Source of the DNA: Rutstroemia sp. NJR-2017a BVV2
Taxonomy: Eukaryota > Ascomycota > Leotiomycetes > Helotiales > Rutstroemiaceae
Direction: 5' to 3'
Assembly (NCBI GenBank): GCA_002946415.1
Contig: NJPS01000061.1
Span: 496,001-560,000 of the forward strand
DNA: 64,000 nt
A model generated the notes under the pieces. The model made no database searches. It had not been told where the DNA came from and saw only the letters and a list, made by a program, of their open reading frames with translations. Numbering within the stretch: the first letter of the stretch is position 1; every line of letters starts with the position of its first letter. The position numbers were made by a program, and so were the translations under genes. Shown here one piece after another: positions 35,141 through 47,055 of the stretch.

Positions 35141-36371
35141 ATGGTTCGTCTCAGCCTTTCTGCCGTCTTGGCTACATCATCATTTCTCTCCCAGATCATT
35201 CTAGCCCATCCTGGGCACAATGTTGAGGAAGAAATAGCTGAACGCGAAGCTTTCTTCGCCAATTCGCCGCGCGACCTGAGCCATTGCACAGAGATTCTCA
35301 AGAAGCGCGGCACGGAAGACAAGAACCGCGAGCGTATCGCGCGTGCTATCGCCAAAGCCCGTGATGATCTCGGAATCACTAAGAGTATGTGGCCTGCCTC
35401 ACAATATCGCTAGCCATTGCTAATCGTACCAAGGACGAGCATTGAAAGCCCGGGCTACTAGCCCACTCAGCATCTCGCATCATTCCGGACTTGATGTTAC
35501 TCCAACTACAACGGGCGTTGAAGATATAATTTTTAGTAACGCTTCATGTGTCCTTTCTACGGAAGGAGAGGTTGGTCCTTTCTGTAAGTCAATTGGTCCA
35601 GTCTAAGATAGCAGCATCTCATACAATTTAGGGGTCTCAGGAGAATATATCCGCACGGACCTTCGCGAAACCCAACCTGGTATTCCTATCGTGATCGATG
35701 GCCAATTCCTCGATACCACTACCTGCAAGCCAGTTACAAATCTTTATTGGGACGTATGGAACTGCAACTCAACCGGTGTTTACGGAGGTGTTTCTGCCAG
35801 TGCACAAAATGGCAACGCTGGAGATACATCGAATATCAACAAGACTTTCCTTCGTGGACTTCAACCGACAGATTCCGAAGGGGTTGCACAGTTCACCACC
35901 ATCTTCCCTGGTCACTACTCTGGCAGAACAACACACATTCACGTAGTGGCGCATGAAGGCGGTAGCGTCTTAGCCAATGGCACCTATACCGGTGGAAAGA
36001 TCACACACATTGGACAGCTATTCTTCGACCAGAGCTTGATCACTCAGGTTTACAAGACATCTCCATACACACAGAGTACCACTACTCTCACGACCAATGC
36101 TCAAGACAGGGTTGTGGCTACAGAGGTAATTTTTTCTGTATCTCCTAGTTCTTGATACTTGCTAATTGCTTTCCCATAGATCGCCGCCGGTTCTGACCCG
36201 TTTTTCAACTATGTCTTGCTTGGAGACACTGTGTCCGATGGGATTTTCGCATGGGTTACTATGGGTATCAACCAAGGCGCTAGTTATACAGCTAGTGCAG
36301 CTGCGAAGCTCACCTCTGGTGGAGGTGTTCCTGTTAGCGGTGGCGGCGGGGGTGGACCAGGAAAGGTTTGA
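35141..36371 (+). CDS. Secreted intradiol ring-cleavage dioxygenase-like protein
   Basis: Four exons: 35141-35384, 35434-35583, 35632-36125, 36180-36371 (1080 nt, 359 aa). The start at 35141 has a good context (CACCATGG) and opens a signal peptide (MVRLSLSAVLATSSFLSQIILA), followed by HPGHN. The beta-sandwich dioxygenase domain begins at VLSTEGEVGPFWVSGEYIR and runs through PIVIDGQFLDTTTCKPV, YWDVWNCNSTGVYGG, RGLQPTDSEGVAQF and PGHYSGRTTHIHV. The expected Fe(III) ligands, two Tyr and two His, are likely the Tyr in GVYGG and in GHYSG and the His pair in THIHV. This extracellular subgroup lacks the helical N-terminal dimer domain. It ends in a Gly-rich tail (SGGGGGGPGKV). Likely role: cleavage of catechol-type plant or lignin aromatics outside the cell. 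Confidence 0.93.
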
Positions 36372-36964
36372 TCGTGGTCAGTGGATCTTGTGGTGTTGTG
36401 CGGGGTTTCCCTTCTTACCTTCCTTCTACTTATTTGCTGCTGCACTTGTTTCTTTGAGTTCTGTTATGTTTCGATGTTTTACGACTACAATCCGACCGCG
36501 GATATAGGTCGTTCTGCCACTCGTTTATGGACTATGGTCTGAGTAAAACAGCGTTCTGGGAGGTGCTGACGAATGCGGAAGTGCCCAAGTTGAAGTGTTG
36601 AGTGATTATCTTAGTTACATTCGTTTACTGCACTACTTTGCATATTTAGTCACGTACTTTTAAAGCAGATCAACAAATCTAAGTTAAGTAGATACCAATA
36701 TCTCAATTACTTATTTTTGAGTAGTTGAAGAGTATTCGGATCTTACTTAGTAACATCTGGTCTATATGTTCTCTTTGGAAAATATCCCTCGCAGACTATA
36801 TATTGACACGTTTCGATTCAACTCATGGCAGAGAAAAGTTTCAGGTCTCATTGCCGGGCAATTTATATCATTTATATATGCTCCAGCTATGCTAAACAAA
36901 AACCACGTAAGATGGAACTAGTCGAAGCGAAAGTAATGGTGTAAGCAGAGCAGGTGCCTCAAGC

Positions 36965-38987
36965 TTATGCAACAACTTCCGTTTTAACAATATTCGCATC
37001 TTCATCCACAGCGATCTTCTTCTTCTCCAATGACGCCTTTCTGGGATTCTTTGCGTGGAAGATATCGTCGAGTTCCTCGAGCTGGATTGGATTGATACGT
37101 TAGTTCAACGATTCTATGCGCAATCTGAATGGGACTACTTACAGTGCGGTTCTTAGTCTCTGGAATGAAGAAGTAGATGACAGCAGCCTGGATGGGGCAC
37201 CATAGCACGAAGACAATGTAGGTCTTCCACTTGATCTTCTCCAAAGCGACTGGGTATGCGAACTGGTTCACCAGAGTTGCTTCATGAATAGTCAGCAAAT
37301 GAATCATTAGAGGAAGGAAAGCAGAGCTTACCAGCAGAAACCGCGAGATTGCTGAATGCCATTCCCTTAGCTCTCATCTCGAAACTGAGAACCTCTACCG
37401 GATACAAAGCCTGAAGTGGCGTGAAGCCTACGCTGAAGACGGCATCGAATAAGAAGATCATAGCAACGACTGCAGCACCACTGCTTTTACTACCTGTATC
37501 TGCGTTGACAGATGATGAAATAGTAGCTCCAATCCATATAATGGAACATCCGATGTTTGCAAAGAGAAGGAGTGGGCGACGACCAACTTTATCTACAAGA
37601 GTAGCACCGAAGAGAGCGAGTCCGAATTGCATGATGTTAAGACCGAGGTTGAGGTTCAATTGTGTGATGGAATCTGTTATACCTGCGGTGTCTAGAACAG
37701 CGGAGATGAAGTATGAGATAGGCCCTGGAAATATTAGTATCATCCACAGTACCGCTGGGAGAGGGTTTCTCACCATTTCCGGACCATTGTCCAAAGATAG
37801 CAATGGTACAGTTGCAAGCCAGACGATATCGCGAAGCTCGGTCTTTGAACAACGCCCTTGAATTCTAATGTTAGTCTCCATGGAAGTTTCGACAAATACA
37901 GCTGGCTTACCTGTAATCCCACCATCTCTTATCGGCACCATCTACCTCCAAATATTCCTCGTATTCCCGGAGTTGCATTTGGACCCAAACACTATCAGGA
38001 TTTCCTTCACCGTGGTACCATGTAAGCATCTCCTTCGCCTTGTCGCGTTTTCCGTTTACGTATTGCCAACGAGGACTCTCGGGAAGTGCCCATGTGAGAA
38101 TGAGGCAAAGACCTGGGAATGCGCATTGAAGCCATACTGGGATTTGCCAAGCTTTGTTTCCGGCGAGACCGGCACTCCCACGAGCAGATCCAGAGGCGAG
38201 AATAGAGCCAACGAACCTGTTACACTAGTTAGTTGAACTCTCCATGACAGTTTATCGTATGACAAATATGATCATTGGCGTGTGAACTAACCAGAAGGTG
38301 TTGTAGAACTTTGAAAATTGTCAGCGGAGTCCTTCATGGGTAGATGATTGACACTTACAGCAGTAACCACACCACGGTGAGCGGGATGGGATGTTTCAAC
38401 AACATATGTTGGACCCGCAGATGCCACAATTCCCACACCAAATCCAAGCAAAAATCGACCACCCATAAATTGACCAATGACATTGCTTGAGTGCAGAGTC
38501 GTGGATTGTACGATCGTCCCCAATACAATGGATGTCGCGCCAATATAAATTCCAACCTTTCTTCCCCAAGTATCAATAGCCGGACCAATGAATGGAATAG
38601 CCACCACGCTACCAATCGAGTACATCGAAGTGACGATACCGGTCCAAGAGCCATCATTCTCTACGTTGAAGTATTTCTTGAACTGGTCCATGGCGAGAAG
38701 TGCGTTGAACATAGATCCATCGAATCCGTTGCAGGTAGAGCAGAAGAAGGCGACTATAGCGCACAAGTAGAGAACGAATGAACGTCGTGACCATGTTTTC
38801 GGGGGCTCTTTGAGCATTGCTTGAGCGAAGGCTTCATCTCCTTTGACGACTTTGACATCCGCGACATCTCTGACGTTAATCTGGATACCGTTAGTTACAC
38901 GGAGCTCGAATATCACTCCTATTGGAAACGAAGTCAACTCACATCGTCGTGGTGCGCCTCCACACCGTGCTTCTCTTCGGAAGACAT
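36965..38987 (-). CDS. MFS sugar transporter (hexose/lactose permease-like)
   Basis: Eight exons, all GT..AG and phase-consistent: 38987-38943, 38880-38359, 38308-38292, 38216-37911, 37856-37774, 37724-37332, 37279-37143, 37081-36965 (1620 nt, 539 aa). Exon 3 is only 17 nt and codes FYNTF plus two bases of a Trp codon, a segment conserved in the family. Seen: GSMFNALLAMDQF, GGRFLLGFGVGI then PTYVVETSHPAHRG (sugar-porter signature), LPESPRWQY, VDKVGRRPLLL and PETKNRTLEELDDIF. Twelve membrane helices, plasma membrane, proton-coupled by family precedent. GFDGSMFN at the first helix is typical of the fungal lactose/cellodextrin permease branch, but the substrate is unproven. It is convergent with the intradiol dioxygenase gene. 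Confidence 0.95.
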
Positions 38988-41659
38988 GGTGAAAATGAAT
39001 TGATAGGCAAGTGCTATCCACAGAACTCTCTCGACCTTGAAAGCTGTCGAAATACTCAGAAGTCAGCACCAACTGATCTCTGCTTCTGATGAATCGAAAT
39101 ATAAAAACAGGAGGGAACATCCAGCTTTACATACATATTCATGCAGTACAACTTCGCACCCTGGTCCATAAGCTGCGACCTCCGGACCCGTACGTGAAAA
39201 AATAAATCACAACTACATCCCACTACGACCCCACACCGGTTCGAGTACCGAAAACAGATTTCGGAATGACCATTCTCCGTCCAGTACCTTACCTTACACC
39301 TTCCTACCCCCGGCCTTCAACACAAAGCGCCTCCCTAGCCAATCATTTCCATGATTCAGCAGTCCATTTCCCCTCATTTGCACGCATCTCGCGTAATCTT
39401 CTAACCAATTGGAGAAAATTGCCTTTTACTACGATACGTGGGTACGTTGAGTCGAAAGACTTCGCAGGCGAAAGCGGGAAAGCAAACGTGTGTAATAGTG
39501 AGCTTACTCGTATAGCTGGATTGGGGGTGCGGAGAAGGTGCCTCCGTGGTCGCGCTTGTCGTAGCGACGGGACGCTAATCCGGGGAAGTGGGGCGTCAAG
39601 GAGAGGCTGGTGCTGGGGAAATAGAAATACATCTAGACTTGGCGTGAGCTCGTGATTGCTCCATTTCAGCTGCCAATCGTGAGCCTCGGCAAGACTGGAA
39701 TAAGGGGATGTGATTAGATTGTACCTCCGTATTCACGCTATTTCTTTTCTCCGTACATTGGTCCTTGGCAGGAAGCACTATCATATGGAGGACCTTACAG
39801 CTAGTTCTACTCGGGAATAGTTACCGGCGAACAACGTTGATCCTTCCGAAATTCATCGTATATATCGAAAGGATCAAGACTCATCTCGTGTCGAGTGGCA
39901 CGGGAAAGCAGTATGAGGCGGAATGGAGGAACGACATGTCTGGAATCAAACCACAATCGTTAGCCAATTTCAATAAGGTTTCATATAACGAAATCACGAT
40001 ATTCATGGTCAGGAGACTAGAAAAGACTACCATCTCACGTTGCCCGTCGCCAAGAATGGCGCTTTGAACACAGCATCAATTCAGTTATTCATTTGCCAGT
40101 TGCCACGTCCATTCGAATCGAATCTCTACAAACCCTAGCAGAAAACGTGGTTGCCACGCCTCGTAATACGCCGCAATCATCTTTTTCATCTGGTCACCTC
40201 CCGATTCTAGATTTAATCTTAATTGGGACAAGGAGCCCGATACTCCGGGTCGTGGTATAGCTTGGTCGTCTAGTATCTCTCCTTTTCAGGTTGAGACCGT
40301 TGAGTATACCTATCCTTAACAGCCTTGTACTCTAGTTGGCACCAACAATGAAGACTCGAATTTAATTTAAATTCAACTCTAAGATCTTGGAATCTCTTAT
40401 TTTTATTCCTCTCTGGTCGTCCCCTATCTTATTCCTTCAAATCAATGAAGTCTACCTACGAGAAGCAATCTCGTAGCCGTTCGAGTATTTCTGACCACAT
40501 GACAGTGAGGAACATTATCCTAAGCTGCTGCCATATCATACTCTCTTTTCCTGTTCACTCTGGAGGTAACATAACTTCGATATGTTTCCCGAAGGAGTTT
40601 CGGATTGGATACCTACCTTATACCCCGTGGGGAGAAATGGAAGGCGAACTTTAACTTTCAATTCTTCGGTTGCCAATCCTGCAAGAGATTTTCTGACGCG
40701 TATTCTCCACAACGCTAATTACAGTTACATGCTTTTGTGACCCTCTCCACAAGACTTCGAGGCATCTTTCCCACCTGCCTGGCCACCCACGAAACAACTC
40801 GCTGAAGTATTTCAGCTAGGTCTTTGTTCACTGCGTCTAAATACCTCTAACACGACACCGTTATCTGAATCAATCCGCTTTCACAACAAGTTGATGCTCA
40901 TTACACCACAAGAAACCGCTGCAATCCACTTGCCACCCGAAAGTCTAGCAAGCTATTATTGGTCTCAATCTTGCAGAACTTCCCTTAAAACGCACAATGT
41001 AACCCTTCTATCGCACTAAAAGGTGATACATGCATAACTATTTGGAACAACTGTGGTCAATTAGGTGCAGTAGGTAATATAAAGGGTTAGCTTGCAGTTT
41101 CCGTGGTCGGAAGGCTTATACCTTCGGGCTTGTTCGTCAGTGACTACGAAAACTCTAGGAGCAATCATAGTATTATTTTTCATAGATTGAAGCATCGATG
41201 ATAAGTTAACCAACAAATTCGGGGACCAGGGGAACGCATGATTCTCAATGCGCCTGTGGTGATCCCTTCCGCACTACATGATTTTCAATGCAGCCCAAGC
41301 CCTAGGTTAATACCTTTCATTTTTTAGATTCAAGATGTTTCTGGAAACCAATCTGCCGCTTTTATGGAATTGAATTTTCTCCACAACTCTTTCTTTCATG
41401 GGTTAAATTAACAAATTTTCTGTCCGTGGTTTCCTGAAAACAATTTTCAAATACGTCGGGGAGACATGTAAAGTTCGTGTAAATCATAATTCTTCCGCCC
41501 AACATGATAATATTATTGTAAGAAACCCCAATAAAAACAATCCTAGTCTTCGATGGAGAAAGTAAAAGACTCCCACGTCACCAATTCCAGTTAGGGCCAT
41601 TGCAATCTATATCCTCATCAGACACATTCTCATCAGGCATATCCTCATTAGAGATATTA
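38988..41659. other. Intergenic region of 2.7 kb
   Basis: Contains the promoter of the sugar transporter at its left and the 3' flank of the Clr5-ankyrin gene at its right. Frames at 39266-39655 and 39765-40067 have no motif or codon pattern I trust. No tRNA could be folded; a T-loop-like GGTTCGAG near 39239 lacks the rest of a cloverleaf. Confidence 0.45.
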
Positions 41660-44600
41660 TCATATAACAATATTCCCATCAGACACCTCCTCAACTCTCT
41701 CAGCACCCTTGTAAAGATGTCCAAACTTCGCAGTGGTTTTCCTTCCCGCTTCGCTTGTTGGCCAGCCCTCAAGCAACTCTACAACAACCAACTTGCCACC
41801 CTCCTGTGCCAATCCGATAGCTTCAATGTATCTTTCATTTTCTGGAAGATTCATGTCAGCACCATTTTGAAGCAACAATTGAACTATGTCTAATCGACCC
41901 ATCGATGCTGCTTCGCCGAGCGCCGTTTTTTTAAGACTCGACGTAATACGGATGTTGATGTCTGCCCCCAGTTGGAGAAGTAGAACGACTATCTGGAAGT
42001 GTCCCATACATGCAGCACCTTGCAGAGCGGTTCTGCCACCAAGTCTTGAGCAAGGCGCGTTAACATCCGCACCTCTGTCTAATAGTAGACGTATAACATC
42101 TAAGTTCGCCTTGGACGAAAATGCCGCTGCTTGAAGTGCTGTACCGCCCCCGATCTTAGCTGTAGGTGCATTGACATCCGCACCATTGTCTAATAGTAGA
42201 CGTATAACATCTATGTTAGACAAATATGCCGCTGCTTGAAGTGCTGTGTAGCCCCCTATATTTCCTGCAGGAGTGTTGACATCGGCTCCCCAGTTCAATA
42301 GGAACTGTATAATTTCTATTCCGCCTTGAAAAGTTGCATATGCTAGCTCACTATAACCATACTCCGGTGCCACAGGGGCATTTATAGAGGCTTGCTTAGA
42401 CATCAAAAAGTAGAATATCTCGTTCCTATTATCACATTTCAAGCTGTGGCGCAGGGATGCTTGTAGCGCTGTGGTAAAGTTCCGGTTCCCAACCACTACA
42501 TTAAGATCAGCCCCTGAGCTTAACAGTAATGATATCATAGCTAAGTCTTGGTTCGAGGCAACACAGCGTATCAGAGGTGTTTCACCTCTATAGACTTCAT
42601 TCATATCCACACCGGCGTGTATGAGAATCTCAACAGCCTCCAGTTTATCCACTGAAACAGCTTGATGAAGGAGAGGCGCCATACCAGGCTCGATTCTGTG
42701 GGCGGCTATATCTGGCGTCTCATCTACAATAAGTTGAAAGAGCTCCGGATCAAATGACTGACATCTGAGTGCTAAATGTAATATTGAGAGGCATTCGCCA
42801 TCGATGATTTTCAGTGTTTTCATGCTGACAATGGGTCCAAGTCCGAGCCTCATAAGTCGCTTCAGGTACTCCTTATCTCCTCTACTGACGGCTTCTTGCA
42901 ATTCATAATCTCTTTGTTCGTCGCTTATAGTCAAAACTTCAGGTGCATTTTTTACCAAAAGCATATCGACGATCGAGGAATTGTTTTGGAATCTAGCACC
43001 CTGCAGAACTGTCCAACCATAATATGAGAAATCTAAATCAGCTCCGTGACGTAGCAGTAGATCCACTAACGGAGGGTCGCGTCGATCTATCGCCAGAAAA
43101 AGAGCCGTAACAGGGTAACCTGACTTTAAATAGCCAAATGCGTTGATATCTGCTCCATTGTGCAATAGAAACTCGGCGAGTTTGACGTCTCCGTTGCTAA
43201 CTGCAATTTGTAATGCCGTCTCAACGCGCTGCCACGGCATCTTTCTCTTTATCTCCTTGAAATTGCATTGAGAATCGTTAGGGTGTGATCCAAAAAGAAC
43301 CAAAAGTTCTACAAGCTTGTGGCTTCTAAGGGCAGCTGCTATTTGAAGTAATGATAACAGGATTCTGACACCGTCCTCACGTAAAAAGCAAGGAGGATCC
43401 ATAAGACATTCAGAAGGGCATATGAAACTAGCTTTTCCATCATAAGGAAGCAATTCGTAGGCCCACACGTCTGGATTCGTATGTGCACCATGCTTTAACA
43501 ACAGCTCCGCTATGTCAAGCCTCCCGCTACTGATGGCAATTGTAAGTGCTGTTACTGACCGAGGCTTGTCCTCATCATAGATTTTCCAAGGACCGTCAAC
43601 ATTTGCGCCCATTTGGATGAGGTATTGAACTAGCTCAAAGTTCCCTTTTTCAACGGCGGCTACAAGCGGTGGGTGGAAGGAAAAATTGCGATTCCGTGCA
43701 CACCACGTTTCATTGACTTTTGCCCCAGCTTGAACCAGCAACCGTGCAATTCCAATGTTTTGCACAAGTGACAGTGGTAGACTGCCAGGCATACCATATT
43801 TTCCTTTGTTCGGATCCGAACCCGCTTCTAAAAGAAGTTCCACGAGTCCAAAATTTGAGTTCTCAACAGCTTGACAAAGATTCCAGCTCGATGATATGAC
43901 AGCAGCCTGTAGCAGAGGAAGTTGAAAAAGATCTGTCACAATTTGAATATATTCATATCGTATGGCGACCCTGAAGACGACTTCTGAAACCGCTCTAATA
44001 GTTAGGAGGTTCAGAGATAGAATCGGCCGAAGAACCGACCAAGGAACGGTAGTAAGCATCCAAGTGATTATCTTCCAACTTAAAGAGAAATCGATGTTGT
44101 TTGTTACAAGGTACACTCCTATCTCGACGAAGAGGCGGGCTGCTCGAATAATAGGAGGTCCAAGAAGCAGAGCGGTATTTGATTGAACATCATCCTCTGT
44201 TCGCAACGGCATCATCTTGAGAAGCTTCGGTATTGCGACTTCCGCAAGACTATGACATTGAAGAACATCAAAGCCAGACCATTCTTCCACTTGAAATGTG
44301 CGATCCATCCATTGAATAAGGTCAACACCGAAAGGTTTGTATAGTGACATGGCACTATGGTTCCTAGGTAGAGATACCGGCATTATGTAGTTTATCTCAT
44401 CGCCTACTAACGAAGACAAAGTTGAAGGGACCATCCCAACCAGATTTGAAGGGCAATCTCCAGTAAACGAGTCATCAGGCCAGAAGTTATAGACAAGATC
44501 GTCGCAAAGGTCATCTTTGACCGTCAATATCTTTTGAAACCCGCTTCTGACATCTATGAGACGTTAGCATGTTCGCTCACTTTGGTTTTTAACAATGAAT

Positions 44601-45331
44601 CACCTTCGCTTCTGAAAATATTCTGGAATTGAAAGAACGGAATATCATCAACAACCACATCTGAATGAAAGGCCAGTGACGATGTTCCATCCGCTGAGTT
44701 ACTGTATTGAGTCTGGGAGAGAGCTGCAAAAGATTGATATTGCCTGCTCAATGTGGTTTCCTGTAGATCTAGCAAGTCTGGTTGTTGGATGAATGTTGGG
44801 CTGCCAAGCACCGGAGGTTGGTGAGTTCCAGGCGGGGTACACACCATCACATCTCCATCAGGACTGGGTGCATCCATGGGAATTTGTGCTTTTGTTGCGT
44901 CAGTAACATGATGACATCGATTCTCAGCCATGGGACGAGATCATACCGGATGTAAACTGGTAGGTAGACTGGTAGGTCAACGGGACATGGCGTGCTATTT
45001 CTTTCTTAACCTTTTCGTGTGGGATCAGAACACCATTGAATAACACCGCACTCTCCGGGCATCTATTCAATTTACGCTGGTGAAACTTGTTGTAGACGCG
45101 TTTCCAGTCTCCGTCATTCATGTTTTTGCGAAATCCCCACTTCTTGAAACGAGTTTCATATTGAGATTTCCTGCTCTAACTATCAGCGTGTCGTCTTTCT
45201 TCATCACAGTGTACTGACGAGTGACTGAACATGAATTTGTCATTCATGTACTTGATGATGTGGCCTAGAGACTTCTTCTCCGTTAGGTACAGTCCCCTTA
45301 GGAGATCTTTATGCGTTTCCCAGTCGTCCAT
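41660..45331 (-). CDS. Clr5-domain ankyrin-repeat protein, about 1171 aa
   Basis: Reassembled from four exons: 45331-45219, 45170-44947, 44888-44604 and 44553-41660 (3516 nt). Exons 1-2 join MDDWETHKDLLRGLYL, FMFSHS and KSQYETRFKKWGFRKN, a Clr5 DNA-binding-like domain with the usual W, YE..F.KWG and KN features. A Pro/Ser/Gln-rich linker (residues about 115-210) follows. From about residue 400 to the end come many ankyrin repeats, for example VTALTIAISSGRLDIAELLLKHGA, GYTALQAAAYLSNID and KTALGEAASMGRLD. No NACHT or patatin domain is visible. The short introns (48-58 nt) have AG acceptors with matching phase; the exon 1 donor (GTCAGT) and exon 3 donor (GTGATT) are weaker. Function unknown; Clr5-ankyrin proteins are expanded in ascomycetes. 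Confidence 0.87.
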
Positions 45332-47055
45332 GGTTCTTTCTGTGAGTTTAATTTTCGATTAATGACTAGACTCGCGTTTTAGTGAAACTAAGGATGTGAG
45401 AAAATGAAAGGATTGTTTTTGATAAGTTTGGAGATGGACCAGATGGTGAAGTTGGGAAAGAGAAATGTATATCTGCTGTAGATGGTAAGGCTGGCCAGTC
45501 GGAGAGCTCCATTTGAGGGTGGTTCTCATATTTTCTGATTGGCTTATACCATAATCTTGCTCCCCATAGACGGGCATCAGCCACATTACTGCCTCGCATA
45601 TCCTCCCTTGTAGAGGATTGTGGTATACACCAATCAGATCTCCAAAATTCAAGCCACTGCTGCATTGCGCAAATATGCCACTTCATCTTAGTGATGCCCA
45701 GTTGATATTTGACGGATTGGAGCCTGAGACTGTATATAACTTGCACGACATAGTTGTCACATGGATGTGTAACCTCCAAATTTTACAGGGCGAATCACCG
45801 TTGACAACATCGATGATCCGTCCTTCATATATACATCTTCCCCTGGCCTTTCTCCTCCTCCCCGTTTCTTTCCTCTGTCTACCTTCTCCTCCCTATTGTT
45901 CTCATATATCTACATTAACCCAATTTACCATATGTCACCTATCTCTTCAATTATATACCTATTATTTAAACTCTGTTCCCCTTCATATCTCTTCTTCCAC
46001 TTTAACTCCATCACTCAATTTTCCCCATCTCCCAGCAACGTTTTACCCCACCAACCTGAATCTCCGCCTAGACCCTTTCTCTCCTCTCTACTTATGCCGC
46101 CTAACCCCCTACTATCCTACTCTGTCCTCTCAATATTTTTACTACTCCCTCCCTCCAACTTCTACGCCTCTTCATCGCACCTCACTGCACTCCTATACAC
46201 CAGGATTACAACAGCACAATAATAGATACTCTCCATCTCAGATGCCCTGCCCATAACTGATCTACTGGAATTTGGATTATATGGAACGTTGAGCAAATGT
46301 ATCTGAAACCCAAGACAGCTTCTTAGCAATGATTAGGCAATAATCCATTCTGCGACCCCATTTTATGAGATTAAACACACCAGGAATTATTCATTCAGCA
46401 CACAACGCTACACGACACTTTGCTCCTCCAGCCAGAACAGAAGCCATCCTACTACTTGCTCCTTTACTACCCTTATTCACCTCCTCTCCCCATTCAAACA
46501 TATAAATATTATCATGGCCAGCCATACCCCATCATCAAATGCTCATCTTGTCTGGTTATCCTGCCCATGATTTGTTTCGTTTCGTTACTCGCTTGTATTG
46601 TTTTCACGGCGTAAATATTATGTGCAATTATTTCCGTATATTCATCATCGTTCGTTCTTTGGTCGTCGTTTTGGTCGTGCGGATGTGGAGAATATATATC
46701 TGTTTGCGTGTGGATGTGGTATATTCGTGTGGATCGCGCGCGTATTGTGTGCCTTCATGAGTATAATTGTTTCCTCCACTCTTTTTCGTCGTTCTCCTCC
46801 TTCACACTCTTGATCCTCTCATACTATCGTTATCTTCCTCGTCTTTCTTCCCCTCCCTCCACTACTTTCACTCCAACTTCCAAGGCTCCAACCTCCGGCC
46901 TCCCCACCTCATCTCGCCTATCCGTTATTAAGTACCCATTGCGAATATCTCCTACAATGCCAACTCGTCAGTACCCGGTTAGATAAACATCTGCATGACT
47001 ACATATGGAGTATATCCAATTTCCTCACCATATCCCATGGCTCATACCCTTCATG
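45332..47055. other. Intergenic region with a G-depleted pyrimidine-rich block
   Basis: Contains the upstream region of the leftward Clr5-ankyrin gene. From about 45840 to 46250, and again in patches to 47055, the plus strand is strongly enriched for C and T with few G. Frames here (for example 45618-46256) consist of Ser/Pro/Leu/Tyr-rich low-complexity sequence and are not convincing genes. Confidence 0.5.

Noticed and set aside
35141..38987. Dioxygenase and sugar transporter as a catabolic pair
   Set aside because: They are convergent, with unrelated substrate classes; nothing in the sequence links them.
39225..39260. Possible tRNA T-arm (GGTTCGAG)
   Set aside because: No matching acceptor, D or anticodon stems in the neighbourhood.
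45618..46256. 212-codon plus-strand frame
   Set aside because: Low-complexity translation of a pyrimidine-rich tract, no domain, no splice or codon support.
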